Shown: positions 1 to 8,634 of the stretch, one piece after another
How positions within the stretch are numbered: position 1 is the stretch's first letter
How the letters are laid out: each line of letters begins with the position of its first letter
NCBI RefSeq assembly: GCF_001430825.1
Contig: NZ_CP010535.1
Coordinates: 1,840,501 to 1,904,500 of the forward strand
Source: Sediminicola sp. YIK13
Lineage (GTDB): Bacteria > Bacteroidota > Bacteroidia > Flavobacteriales > Flavobacteriaceae
Reading direction: 5' to 3'
Length of the DNA: 64,000 bases
Translations under genes and position numbers: made by a program
Notes under the pieces: model-generated
Database searches by the model: none
Told to the model about the DNA's origin: nothing
The model's input: only the letters and a program-made list of their open reading frames with translations

Positions 1-75
1 CACTGCACCCTATTCATATTTTCACGGATAAGACCCAATTGCCCGAAACCTATCCTTGGGCGTATTAAATATCCC

Positions 76-576
76 TTACGCAGTTTTACCCAATTGCCTT
101 ATCAAGACTTCCAACTGTCTCATTTGCTTTGCGGCCCCTTTAAAAATAATAAGACATGACCCTTTGTCCAATGCATCAAGGAAATTCATAGTGGCCTTGG
201 GTCCGATACCAAATCCTCTCAATATCCCGTAAGTTCCACCTGAAAGAGCTCCTAATTTTTTTCCACTGATATCATACAAAAACATGGGCGCGAGGGGTCC
301 AATAATGTAGATATTGCCAATTTCTTGATGAAAGAAAAAGCCAATATCCGTCTCCTTGCCAAAAATGGAACGCCAATAGGATTTGAGCGCCCTTCTTTTT
401 TTTACCAAACGTTTTTTATTATTAAACTCGTCTTCATCCATTTTGCCCAGTACAGATATTTCTATAGCATTGGAAATACTGTCCTTTATCTTTCGGATTA
501 TCAATTCCGTTTGGTTCAAATCTTCGAAGGCCTTGATATAAAAAATACTATCTTTTTTTTTAATAATAGATTTCAT
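76..576 (-). CDS. Glycine-rich stress-type protein of unknown function
   Basis: 166 aa, soluble, no signal peptide. I do not recognise a defined function. A basic stretch (about residues 54-68) is followed by a glycine-rich segment (residues 108-126) set between two short alpha/beta-looking stretches. This layout recalls the general stress proteins of the DUF1269/YflT kind, in which a Gly-rich loop interrupts a ferredoxin-like fold; that likeness is weak. It is transcribed away from the YtxH gene, and each of the two divergent genes has its own TGAY-N4-RTCA site. Membership of the stress regulon is therefore better supported than any biochemical role. Confidence 0.7.
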   Translation of the reverse strand: MKSIIKKKDSIFYIKAFEDLNQTELIIRKIKDSISNAIEISVLGKMDEDEFNNKKRLVKKRRALKSYWRSIFGKETDIGFFFHQEIGNIYIIGPLAPMFLYDISGKKLGALSGGTYGILRGFGIGPKATMNFLDALDKGSCLIIFKGAAKQMRQLEVLIRQLGKTA

Positions 577-621
577 GATGAATGCTGTAATAAACTCCTA
601 ATGCAACTTGCTTTGGCCTAT

Positions 622-664
622 TAAAAGTACATAAGAGCGGGCAGGTATTGAATGATGTAAATCA
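622..664 (-). promoter_or_regulatory. FNR-like site plus -7 box, promoter of the 76-576 gene
   Basis: TGATGTAAATCA at 653-664. The minus-strand -7 box TACTTTTA lies at 629-622, with its first T 29.5 bp from the site centre, and the ATG is 45 nt further on. Site and box are seen directly; activation is inferred. Confidence 0.65.
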
Positions 665-687
665 GACGATGTTAAATTTTAATTTCC

Positions 688-730
688 TGATAAATATCAT
701 TCCATATGACACCCCAACCCCTTAGTTTTA
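688..730 (+). promoter_or_regulatory. FNR-like site plus -7 box, promoter of the YtxH gene
   Basis: TGATAAATATCA at 688-699 and -7 box TAGTTTTA at 723-730, centre-to-box spacing 29.5 bp. The ATG follows at 767. Back to back with the site at 653-664, giving a divergent control region. Confidence 0.7.
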
Positions 731-766
731 AGTAGTAAATTATTTAACCTTTAAAAACTCAATATC

Positions 767-1111
767 ATGTCCAAATCAAATGAAAACATATTATTGGCCC
801 TATTGACAGGGGCTGCTATCGGAGCGGGAATCGGAATCCTGTACGCACCGGACAAAGGAACGGAAATCAGGAAAAAAATAAAGCAAAAAGCCAAGGATAC
901 CACCCATGACCTCACGGACCGACTAAAGCATGCTAAAGATGAGCTTACCAAAACGGCAGATGCAAAAAAAGTGGCCTTTGAAGAAAAATTGGAGGACGTT
1001 ATCTCGAACATGAGTTACAAGGCAGATGAAATTATTGCAGGCCTGGAACGAAAATTAGAGGAACTTAAAAACAAAAACGCCCAATTTCAGAAAAAAGGTA
1101 CTGCCGTATAG
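767..1111 (+). CDS. YtxH domain stress protein
   Basis: 114 aa. The N-terminus has one hydrophobic glycine-rich membrane segment (about residues 8-27) running into the YtxH signature LYAPDKGTEIRKK. A long charged amphipathic helix follows, with coiled-coil character and Lys/Glu/Asp repeats, to the end. YtxH-family proteins are small general-stress membrane proteins of unknown mechanism. It has its own FNR-like promoter and is closed by a hairpin terminator at 1226-1262, so it is probably a single-gene unit. Confidence 0.85.
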   Translation: MSKSNENILLALLTGAAIGAGIGILYAPDKGTEIRKKIKQKAKDTTHDLTDRLKHAKDELTKTADAKKVAFEEKLEDVISNMSYKADEIIAGLERKLEELKNKNAQFQKKGTAV

Positions 1112-1225
1112 CGCATGGTATGGCATTATATGATGGCAATTTTTAATTTTGTTCATCATATTGGGAAAACGCTGTGAAATATTATTGCTTACCCGTGGTC
1201 CTCAACCAAAGGAAAATAGAAGATG

Positions 1226-1262
1226 TTAGCCTAATTGGATATCCCGTTAGGCTATTTTTTTT
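1226..1262 (+). terminator. Intrinsic terminator after the YtxH gene
   Basis: Stem TAGCCTAA (1227-1234) with TTAGGCTA (1247-1254), loop of 12 nt, then eight T. It sits 115 nt after the YtxH stop and before the convergent regulator gene ending at 1318. Confidence 0.8.
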
Positions 1263-1317
1263 GCAATATCTCCAGCGCTATAACTCCTGTTCCACAGGAA
1301 AGAGTTGGAAAAGGGGG

Positions 1318-2388
1318 TTAACTAAATTCTGCCACATGTTGCAACTCCTCCCTATTCAATAAAATGATTCGACGTCCATGATCTGTGGTGATCAATCCTT
1401 CATCCTTAAAATCGGATAAGGTACGGATTGCCGTTTCTGTGGCGGTTCCGATCATCCCGGCAAAATCCTCTCGGGCTATCCCAACTCCACTATTGGCCTT
1501 GTCCATAATAATCCCCTTGTCATACAGTTCCAATAAGGCCTTTGCCGCTCTTTGCCTTACGGAGGCGAAGGCCATATTCACCAATTGCTGCTGCACATTG
1601 ATTAAATTGTTGGATATCATGTCAATAAATTTTTGAGAGACCACATTGTTCCCATACAGTAGTTTTGTAAAATCTTCCTTAGGGATTCCATAGATTTCGG
1701 CATCATCCAAAACCATTGCTGTTTCTATATACGTTCCGGAATTGTTCAATAGGGACAATTGCCCCAAAAAATCACCTGCACTGTAGACTCCCGTCACAAA
1801 ATCTTTTCCCAATTCTGTACTTTTAAAAGTTTTTACCGTTCCACTTTGAATAAAGTAAAGCGTGTTTGCAGTATCCCCTTCCATATAAAGAACTTCCTTT
1901 TTTGTGTACTTCTGTGGTCTTTGTTCCCTTGTAAGACTTTCCAGATCCACATACTCTTTTGCATCTTCCAAAAAGGCATGGATGCCTTCTATGTTTCTCG
2001 TGATTTCCTTTTTTAAAAAATTATGTTTTTTAATACGACATTCTATCGCATCAAAAAGTTCACTTTCTTCAAAAGGCTTGGTCAGATAATCATCCGCACC
2101 CATGTTCATTCCCAATCTAATATCCGATCTCTCGGTCTTTGCCGTTAAAAAAATAAATGGGATGCCTGCGGTAGCGTTATCCTCGTTTAAGTTCTGCAAT
2201 ACCTCATATCCACTTATTCCCGGCATCATTATATCACATATAATAAGGTCGGGCTTCACTGTTTTGGCCTTTTCAATTCCAATGGTGCCATTTTCTGCCG
2301 TGGCCACGGTATAATTTTCGAGTTCCAAAATATCCGCTATGTTTTCCCTAACATCAGTGTTATCCTCTATGACTAAGATTGTTTTCAT
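1318..2388 (-). CDS. Response regulator fused to a Crp/FNR-type transcription factor (RR-Crp 1)
   Basis: 356 aa. The receiver domain covers residues 1-120, with acidic residues at 9-10, phospho-acceptor Asp52 in CDIMMP, and the conserved Thr and Lys in FLTAK and TKPFE. A cyclic-nucleotide-binding-like beta roll follows (about 165-275), then a dimer helix and a winged helix-turn-helix (about 285-345). The recognition helix reads TETAIR, keeping Glu318 and Arg322 at the positions by which FNR and Crp read TGA half sites. There is no N-terminal Cys cluster as in FNR, so oxygen would not be sensed through an Fe-S cluster here. The start overlaps the end of the kinase gene by 29 nt, so it is translationally coupled to its partner. 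Very similar in build to the protein at 26145-27197. Proposed regulator of the TGAY-N4-RTCA promoters (inference). Confidence 0.92.
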   Translation of the reverse strand: MKTILVIEDNTDVRENIADILELENYTVATAENGTIGIEKAKTVKPDLIICDIMMPGISGYEVLQNLNEDNATAGIPFIFLTAKTERSDIRLGMNMGADDYLTKPFEESELFDAIECRIKKHNFLKKEITRNIEGIHAFLEDAKEYVDLESLTREQRPQKYTKKEVLYMEGDTANTLYFIQSGTVKTFKSTELGKDFVTGVYSAGDFLGQLSLLNNSGTYIETAMVLDDAEIYGIPKEDFTKLLYGNNVVSQKFIDMISNNLINVQQQLVNMAFASVRQRAAKALLELYDKGIIMDKANSGVGIAREDFAGMIGTATETAIRTLSDFKDEGLITTDHGRRIILLNREELQHVAEFS

Positions 2389-4861
2389 TTTTACTTAATT
2401 TTTTTGGCAATTCCACCGTAAAGGTGGTCCCTTTGCCCAGTTCACTTTTATAATTAACTGTACCCTCCATAAGCGTTACATATTGCTTAACAATATGCAG
2501 TCCCAATCCCGTTCCTTGTATATTTAAAGCGTTTTCCGCTCTAAAGAAACGCTCAAATAAATGTTGTCGTTCTTTTTCTGGAATACCTATTCCGTAATCC
2601 GTAATCGTAAGGAGCACATGGTTTCCGTTGTTTTGAACATCTAAGATGACATCTTTGTTTTCCTCTGAATATTTGATCGCATTGGTCAATAGATTGATCA
2701 GGATATGGCTTAATAATTTGGGGTCTATAAATACCAGAATATCCTCTTCACTATGCGTGAAATTGATGTTTTGTCCCTCCTTTTTATTGGGTCTCATTTC
2801 CTCTATCAATGTTTTTGAAAACTGAACGAGATCAAAAAGTTGGGGCTTGGGCTCTAATTTTCCTTCATCCAATTTATCCAGGGAAAGAAAATCATTTAAG
2901 ATGACCACCAAATTCCTGACATTGGATTTGATACGCTCCACATACCTTTCAATCTTATCCTCATTACCAAGTTCATTCTGCTTGGAAATCAAAATTGCCG
3001 ATGAAAGAATGGCACTTAGGGGCGTTCTAAATTCGTGTGAGGCCATGGAGACAAAACGCGATTTTAGATCATTGAGCTGTTGTTCTTTTCTTAGGGCATA
3101 ACGTATCTCACGTTCCACCCTTTTTTGTTGAGTGATATTATTATAGACAAATAGGGCCAATACATGGCCTTGATTGGCATCGTATAAGGGTCTGGAATTT
3201 ACAGCGTAGATTTTCTTTTCAAAACCCATTTCAAAAGAAAGTCGTTTTCCTTTTAAGGTTTCTTGAATAACCTCTTTTATTTTGGTTATATGGTGTTTTC
3301 TAAAAAATGTAATATCCTCCACAGAACGGCCCTCTGCTTCCTCTTTTACCATGTCTATATGTTTCATCTCTTCCCCTTCCACATAAACAATTTCATATTT
3401 ATCATTAAAAACAATAATAGCGCCTTTTGGAAAGTTTTGGGCTATGGCAGAAAGCATTACCTGACTTTGGTTTGCCTTGTTTTCCGCATCCTTGGTTTCT
3501 TTGATCTGTCGCTCTAAATGAAGATTGACCTCAACTAATTTTTGGACGGTATTAGTCACCTCCTTGGTGCGTTCATTAACCCGTTCCTCTAATTTCTTGG
3601 CTTGTTCTATCAATAGTTTTTTACCGACATGAAGCTCATGCGTTTTCTTGTGATGCTCCGAGGCGATACTCGCCAAATTGGTCATATCCTTCAAGAGTTG
3701 CTTTTCAAATACATCCTGCCTTCCTATTTTACTTTTAAGCAGCACCAAATGTCCCGTGACATCATTCTCAGAAGATATAATGGGAAAACAACAGTATCCC
3801 AATATTCCTAGCTTATCTGCCAATTCCTGTAAACCTGGATTCCCCTTCTCTTTGGAAATATCAGCTACACATACTTCGTGGGCAAGCACTTTATTTTTAT
3901 TCTTGGCATCCTCTCTGAACAATAAACTGGCTATACTTTCCAAGTCTTGTTTTGAAAGACTCCCATCCTCCAATTGAATCCAAACATGTTGCCCTTGATC
4001 CAAGAAACCGATGACAGGATTGATACCTTCCAATTGCTCGTTCAAAACCCCTATAATCTCTTGGCCAATTTCTCCTAAAGGATGAAGTTTGGCAATCATC
4101 TCCATGATGACTCTGATACTTTCTTTGATGAGGGCTTCTTTCTTCGCTATCGTAACATCATTTTGCATTCCGATGAAATAGCATAATCTATTGGCCTCAT
4201 CATGAACTGGAGTTATGTGTAGTTCATTCCAAAACATAGACCCGTCCTTTCTATAATTGCGAAGAACAGTATGGAATGGCTTGCCTTGTTCAAGGGCCGA
4301 TCTGATATTCTCAACTTCCTTTTGTCCATTATCATCTGCCTGTAAAAACCTACAATTTTTGTGAAGTATTTCCTGTTTGGAATAACCCGTCATCTTAACA
4401 AAACCGTTATTGCAGTAAATTATAGGCATATCTGGGAGTCGTGCGTCTGCAATTATAATTCCATTATCAACCTCTTCCAAGGCGATATTTCTTAGTTGCA
4501 ACATCTTCCTCTTTGATGTGTTGAGAAAAACATCCCTAAGCAGTAAAACACGTACATCTTTTTCTTTGTAGGCGAGTTTTAATTCTACATCCAAAAGGCC
4601 CATTTTAGTTTGCAAGTGTTTAATTTTATTCTTGCCCCCATCCTTATTCAACAATTTAAGCAACTTTGTTTTGCTCCGTGGCGCCAAAATTTCCCCTAGA
4701 TTTCTGTTTGCCAATTCCCCTACCCTTTCACCTAAAATCAGGGCGGCAGATTCATTGGCCCGCGATATCATGCCGTGGGAATCTGTAATCAAGATTCCTT
4801 CAGAAGTACTATCAAAAATACTTTGTAACAATGCGATATCTAAAAACTGGTTTTCCATCAT
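2360..4861 (-). CDS. LOV/PAS/GAF hybrid sensor histidine kinase
   Basis: 833 aa, no membrane segment seen, so probably cytosolic. Domains in order: PAS (about 8-115); LOV-type PAS (about 124-243) with the flavin-adduct motif NCRFLQ at 169-174 (Cys170), the RKDGSMFWNELHITPV strand and the Gln in FIGMQNDV; GAF-like (about 250-425); coiled coil (425-490); third PAS (about 490-605); HisKA with phospho-acceptor in SHEFRTP; HATPase with NAIKY, DYGIGIP and GTGLGLHI. LOV domains bind FMN and form a Cys adduct under blue light; all key residues I can check are present. Upstream there is an FNR-like promoter and a 9-bp hairpin. Cotranscribed with RR-Crp 1. The start could be the second Met; this changes nothing. 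Confidence 0.93.
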   Translation of the reverse strand: MMENQFLDIALLQSIFDSTSEGILITDSHGMISRANESAALILGERVGELANRNLGEILAPRSKTKLLKLLNKDGGKNKIKHLQTKMGLLDVELKLAYKEKDVRVLLLRDVFLNTSKRKMLQLRNIALEEVDNGIIIADARLPDMPIIYCNNGFVKMTGYSKQEILHKNCRFLQADDNGQKEVENIRSALEQGKPFHTVLRNYRKDGSMFWNELHITPVHDEANRLCYFIGMQNDVTIAKKEALIKESIRVIMEMIAKLHPLGEIGQEIIGVLNEQLEGINPVIGFLDQGQHVWIQLEDGSLSKQDLESIASLLFREDAKNKNKVLAHEVCVADISKEKGNPGLQELADKLGILGYCCFPIISSENDVTGHLVLLKSKIGRQDVFEKQLLKDMTNLASIASEHHKKTHELHVGKKLLIEQAKKLEERVNERTKEVTNTVQKLVEVNLHLERQIKETKDAENKANQSQVMLSAIAQNFPKGAIIVFNDKYEIVYVEGEEMKHIDMVKEEAEGRSVEDITFFRKHHITKIKEVIQETLKGKRLSFEMGFEKKIYAVNSRPLYDANQGHVLALFVYNNITQQKRVEREIRYALRKEQQLNDLKSRFVSMASHEFRTPLSAILSSAILISKQNELGNEDKIERYVERIKSNVRNLVVILNDFLSLDKLDEGKLEPKPQLFDLVQFSKTLIEEMRPNKKEGQNINFTHSEEDILVFIDPKLLSHILINLLTNAIKYSEENKDVILDVQNNGNHVLLTITDYGIGIPEKERQHLFERFFRAENALNIQGTGLGLHIVKQYVTLMEGTVNYKSELGKGTTFTVELPKKLSKNENNLSHRG

Positions 4862-4987
4862 AAAATCTGCACTCTAAACGATCTTTCGAATAGTAACAGA
4901 CCTAAAGAAGCGTTCCTAATTAAAAGCAACAATCCACTTGTCCTAAAAACATGGCCACAACGTTATAAGTTCTGCAGTAAAAGATCA

Positions 4988-5015
4988 CTTGAGACCACCA
5001 AATATAGGTCTCAAG
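4988..5015. repeat. Perfect 9-bp inverted repeat over the kinase promoter
   Basis: CTTGAGACC (4988-4996) and GGTCTCAAG (5007-5015), 10-nt loop. It covers the predicted -7 box (5006-4999) and start point of the kinase transcript, so it may be an operator or a 5' hairpin. It also lies 70 nt beyond the P-ATPase stop, with TTTT further on along that strand, so an ATPase terminator is the alternative. Confidence 0.6.
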
Positions 5016-5041
5016 GCTATCCCTAAATATGATATATATCA
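4999..5041 (-). promoter_or_regulatory. FNR-like site plus perfect -7 box, promoter of the LOV kinase operon
   Basis: TGATATATATCA, a perfect palindrome, at 5030-5041. Minus-strand -7 box TATATTTG at 5006-4999 matches TAnnTTTG fully, spacing 29.5 bp. The leader to the ATG at 4861 would be about 130 nt. Suggests autoregulation by RR-Crp. Confidence 0.7.
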
Positions 5042-5085
5042 TCAAGTACACTTAAGAAAATAAATCCCATATAAAGACGCTATTT

Positions 5086-7746
5086 TCAAAGTTTATTACG
5101 GGTGAAAATTAAATAAGAGTATTTCATAAGTTGGGCCAGCATAAGGGATCCGAAAGCAAACACAGCTACTAATTGATACTGAAAAAAGGATAATTCCACC
5201 AAGGAAAGTGCTGTGGCAATAGGCGCTGTCACAGCAGCGGAATAGGTTAATAGAAGACTCAATGCCATTGCCCCCCACACCCATAAATTAGTGGTAACTT
5301 CATTCCTGAAAAAGGAGAAGCCTACTTTAGGGATGTTAAAAATATTGAGCAATTGCGAAAGGATCAGGGTATAAAAGGCCATATTATTTATCACCTGGGG
5401 CGATAGCTTCAATACAAAATGACCATACCAAGTTATCCCAAGAACCCCTACACTAATGGCCAGACCATAGAGCATAGTAGCATGCCAGTGCAAGGGGGTC
5501 ATAAGAGGTTCATTGGATTTTCTTGGCGGCATTAGCATAATTCCTTTTTCCCCTTTGCCCAGTCCCAGTGCCAGGGCCGGAAAAATATCTGTAATAAGGT
5601 TTAGGAATAATATTTGAAGGGGCAATAAGGGCGATGGTAAAACCAATAAGGCTGCCAAACCTACGGATAGCACCTCGGCAAGGTTACTGGAAATCAGGTA
5701 AACTACAAATTGACGAATATTCTGATAAATGACCCTCCCCTGGCGTATGGCCACTTCTATGGCGGTAAATTTATCATTCTTAAGGATCATGTCCGCCGCC
5801 TCCCTTGCGGCCTCCGTGCCGCGTATTCCCATAGCAATCCCTATATCGGCCTTTTTTAATGCTGGGACATCATTGATTCCATCTCCTATCATACCCACAA
5901 TAAACCCGTTTTCCTGATAAAACTTTATTAGGTCCAGCTTTTGTTCCGGTACTACCCTGGCAAAAACATTGGCATCGAGGATTTGTGCTCTTTGCTTGGT
6001 GTCCAGATTCCCCAGCGCACCCAATTGCCCTGCCATCAAAGCTCTTTTATGGGTATCATTTTCATTTATGATACCTATATCCTGTGCTATTTTTTTTGCG
6101 GTCCCCAAATGATCCCCTGTGATCATGACCACTCTAATCCCTGCCTTTTTATAAATTGCCACGGTATCTTTAACATCCGATCGTGCGGGATCCAGAAACC
6201 CTAGAATACCTAGAAATGTCAGATGGTCCAACATGTTCCCCTCTTTTGGTGGGATTTGACAATCCTTATAGGCAAATGCAATTGTCCGCAGCCCACTGGA
6301 CGCCATATCATCGACCAACTTCTCCCACGTTTCCCTATTTTCAAATACTATTTTCTTTCCGTTCTTAATACCTGTATCACATAAATCAATAATACTTTCA
6401 AATGCACCTTTGGCATAGGTATGAAAACATTGTGGCCCTTGATGTAGGGTTGCCATCATCTTACGATCTGTGGTAAAAGGGATTTGATCCAATTCGGGAT
6501 AGGAGCGTCTCGTCTCTTTTGGGTCATAGCCGTGCTTTGACGCAAAGTCCAATAATGCCTTGTCAACGGTATCCACTTTTCCATAGAGGTTATGGATCGG
6601 CACATCATTGCAAAGTACGCTTCCCATCATCATCTCATGGAAGCTCTTGTTATGGACAAGGGCCTCCAGTTCATTTGTTTTCTTATCGTGTACCTCCCAA
6701 ACCCTCTCCGTGTCAATTTGGATGCTGTGCACCTGCAGTTTCTCCTCGGTCAGCGTACCTGTTTTATCCGTACAAATAATATTAGTGGCACCCAAGGCCT
6801 CCACGGCTTCCAGGCTTTTAATGACCACCTGTTTACGGGATAATCTTATCATTCCTCTAGCCAAGGCGATAGTGGCCACTATTGGAAGACCTTCGGGAAT
6901 GGTAGCAACGGCAAGGGCAATTCCCGTTTGCAACATCAACATAAAATCCAGTCCCCGAAGATATCCCGTAAAAATGATAAGAACCGTTAAAAACAAGGTC
7001 AAGACGATAAGCCGCTTACTCAATTGATTGAGATTTTTCTCCAATGGGGTCCGCTCCTGCTTAGAGGCCATTGCCAATTGATGTATTTTTCCCAGTTGTG
7101 TGTTTATTCCCGTGGAAGTGACAATTGCCCTTCCTGAGCCTCCGGTGACCATAGTTCCTTTAAAGACCATATTGGATTGTTCGGTAATTGGTACTTGGTC
7201 AAAAATGGTATCTGTATTCTTTTCAATTGATATGCTCTCCCCTGTTAAGGATGATTCCTTTACCTGAAGATTATCCTGTTCTATGAGACGACCGTCGGCT
7301 ACGATCAAATCGCCTTCTTGTAGTAGTAAAATATCTCCTGGAACCACTTCGGTCGCCTTAATTTTCAAAGCCCCGCCCGATCGCAAGACATATACGAAGG
7401 TTTCACCCATTTTTCTCAAGGACTCCAAGGATCTTACCGCTTGTAGTTCCATGAAATACCCTATAAAAACAGTGATAAAGATTACCGTAAAAATTGCAAT
7501 GGCTTCTGCCCAATTTTTGTAGAGCAGTGCCAATAAAGTAGCAACAAATAAAATGTAAATTATGGGATCGACGAACTGACTTAAAAAAATATACCTCCGC
7601 TTTTTTATTTGATCCCTTGGAATTTTATTGGCGCGATATTTTGATAATCGCTCCTTTACTTCCTCACTATTTAACCCCTTGTCCAAATTGGTGCCAAGTT
7701 GCTTAACTAGCTCATTAATAGGAAGACGGTAAGGATGGAGTATCAT
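5086..7746 (-). CDS. P-type cation ATPase, Ca2+ (PMCA/SERCA-like) type
   Basis: 886 aa, full length for P2-type ATPases. Seen in order: N-terminal cation ATPase domain; actuator motif LTGES (167-171); M4 motif PEGLP (284-288); phosphorylation motif DKTGTLT with Asp327; MITGDH; hinge MIGDGINDVPAL; M6 motif NLITD; C-terminal membrane bundle. PEGLP plus NLITD are the ion-site residues of Ca2+/Mn2+ pumps, so export of Ca2+ or a similar ion across the inner membrane is likely. It lies downstream of hsp20 on the same strand, 187 nt away with a two-tier hairpin between. No FNR-like site of its own was seen, so it may be read through from the hsp20 promoter. The mycobacterial DosR regulon also contains such a pump (CtpF). 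Confidence 0.92.
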   Translation of the reverse strand: MILHPYRLPINELVKQLGTNLDKGLNSEEVKERLSKYRANKIPRDQIKKRRYIFLSQFVDPIIYILFVATLLALLYKNWAEAIAIFTVIFITVFIGYFMELQAVRSLESLRKMGETFVYVLRSGGALKIKATEVVPGDILLLQEGDLIVADGRLIEQDNLQVKESSLTGESISIEKNTDTIFDQVPITEQSNMVFKGTMVTGGSGRAIVTSTGINTQLGKIHQLAMASKQERTPLEKNLNQLSKRLIVLTLFLTVLIIFTGYLRGLDFMLMLQTGIALAVATIPEGLPIVATIALARGMIRLSRKQVVIKSLEAVEALGATNIICTDKTGTLTEEKLQVHSIQIDTERVWEVHDKKTNELEALVHNKSFHEMMMGSVLCNDVPIHNLYGKVDTVDKALLDFASKHGYDPKETRRSYPELDQIPFTTDRKMMATLHQGPQCFHTYAKGAFESIIDLCDTGIKNGKKIVFENRETWEKLVDDMASSGLRTIAFAYKDCQIPPKEGNMLDHLTFLGILGFLDPARSDVKDTVAIYKKAGIRVVMITGDHLGTAKKIAQDIGIINENDTHKRALMAGQLGALGNLDTKQRAQILDANVFARVVPEQKLDLIKFYQENGFIVGMIGDGINDVPALKKADIGIAMGIRGTEAAREAADMILKNDKFTAIEVAIRQGRVIYQNIRQFVVYLISSNLAEVLSVGLAALLVLPSPLLPLQILFLNLITDIFPALALGLGKGEKGIMLMPPRKSNEPLMTPLHWHATMLYGLAISVGVLGITWYGHFVLKLSPQVINNMAFYTLILSQLLNIFNIPKVGFSFFRNEVTTNLWVWGAMALSLLLTYSAAVTAPIATALSLVELSFFQYQLVAVFAFGSLMLAQLMKYSYLIFTRNKL

Positions 7747-7818
7747 GGTCTTTAGTAGTTGGCCCCTGTTAAATGCGCCATAGAAAATCTATGTAAAAGA
7801 AGAACTGGTATACAACAA

Positions 7819-7881
7819 TACCCCTTGGCAAAAAACCATTACAGAAGGAAGCAATTTCTGTAACGAATTTACCAAGGGGTA
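7819..7881. repeat. Two-tier inverted repeat between hsp20 and the P-ATPase
   Basis: Outer arms TACCCCTTGG (7819-7828) and CCAAGGGGTA (7872-7881), inner arms TTACAGAA (7839-7846) and TTCTGTAA (7856-7863). No T-run follows, so it may be a processing or attenuation structure or an operator, not a plain terminator. Confidence 0.6.
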
Positions 7882-7933
7882 GATATAGGAATTACCTATA
7901 CAAATGTTTTAATCGCACTACTTCACCAAAATG

Positions 7934-8401
7934 TTAGGCGATTTGGATAATCTTTGGCGGCCTTTTTTTAGCCTCTTCTTTCTTGGCCAGGTTAAAGCTT
8001 AAAATTCCGTCTTTATACTGGGCTTTTACAGCTTCTTCCTTAACACTTTCGGGTAACTGCAACGACCTTTCAAAGGAGTTGTAACTAAATTCCCTTCGTG
8101 TATAATCCTCCTCTTTTTCTTCTTTGGAGGTAGATTTCTCAGCTTCGATATTCAAACAACCATCATCTATGGTCACACTAAAATCTTTTTTGCTGAATCC
8201 CGGTGCTGCCAGTTCGATTTCGAAATGGTCATCGGTCTCTTTGATATTTAATGCAGGCTCCCCTCTTTTACCATTCCAAAACCTGTCACCCAGAACATTT
8301 CTGCTCATAAGTCGGTTTTCAAAAAAGTCATCCATATCAAAAAAATCTGATGTAATGAGACTTCCAAATGGTCTTCTGTTTCTAAATTTTACTAGTGACA
8401 T
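7934..8401 (-). CDS. Small heat shock protein, Hsp20/alpha-crystallin family
   Basis: 155 aa. The alpha-crystallin domain covers about residues 45-145 (APGFSKKDF, the GILSFNLAKK strand near the end), and the C-terminal I-x-I-type anchor is in PKIIQIA. ATP-independent holdase for unfolding proteins in the cytosol. Transcribed divergently from the DUF302 gene; each of the two has a 12-bp FNR-like site at the same spacing. The -7 box here is a perfect TAnnTTTG. Hsp20 is a hallmark of hypoxia regulons such as DosR (HspX), which fits the neighbours. Confidence 0.94.
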   Translation of the reverse strand: MSLVKFRNRRPFGSLITSDFFDMDDFFENRLMSRNVLGDRFWNGKRGEPALNIKETDDHFEIELAAPGFSKKDFSVTIDDGCLNIEAEKSTSKEEKEEDYTRREFSYNSFERSLQLPESVKEEAVKAQYKDGILSFNLAKKEEAKKRPPKIIQIA

Positions 8402-8437
8402 AATATCTATTTTTTAAGGTTAAATTTTCTTACTGTT

Positions 8438-8480
8438 CAAAAATACAGTTAAGTAACAGCTATTGAAATGACCTAGATCA
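8438..8480 (-). promoter_or_regulatory. FNR-like site plus perfect -7 box, hsp20 promoter
   Basis: TGACCTAGATCA at 8469-8480. Minus-strand TATTTTTG at 8445-8438, centre-to-box spacing 29.5 bp, 36 nt before the ATG. Confidence 0.75.
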
Positions 8481-8573
8481 GCAACCAAAAATTAAAACAT
8501 ATTTAATGAAAACTCCTATGCCGAAAAGCTGTAACAAGCACCTCTTTTTTGCCCTAAAAGATATTGGCACCAA

Positions 8574-8616
8574 TGATATTTATCATTGACAAAACCTTGC
8601 CATGAACTTACATTTA
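8574..8616 (+). promoter_or_regulatory. FNR-like site plus -33/-7 promoter of the DUF302 gene
   Basis: TGATATTTATCA at 8574-8585, followed directly by TTG (-33, 8586-8588), a 20-nt spacer, and TACATTTA (-7, 8609-8616). The transcript should start near 8620, placing the site centre near -41. This makes an ATG at 8602 impossible as the start. Confidence 0.75.
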
Positions 8617-8634
8617 GGGTTAAAACAAAAGGAT

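Noticed and set aside
1-75. Possible start of a leftward gene (ATG on the minus strand at 17)
   Set aside because: Only five codons are in the window; cannot be supported.
5729-7522. Several plus-strand ORFs of 60-139 codons opposite the P-ATPase gene
   Set aside because: They are shadows of the strong ATPase frame with no start signals and protein-unlike composition.
8602-8634. Earlier ATG for the DUF302 protein
   Set aside because: It lies upstream of the predicted -7 box, and the family starts at MEYYF.
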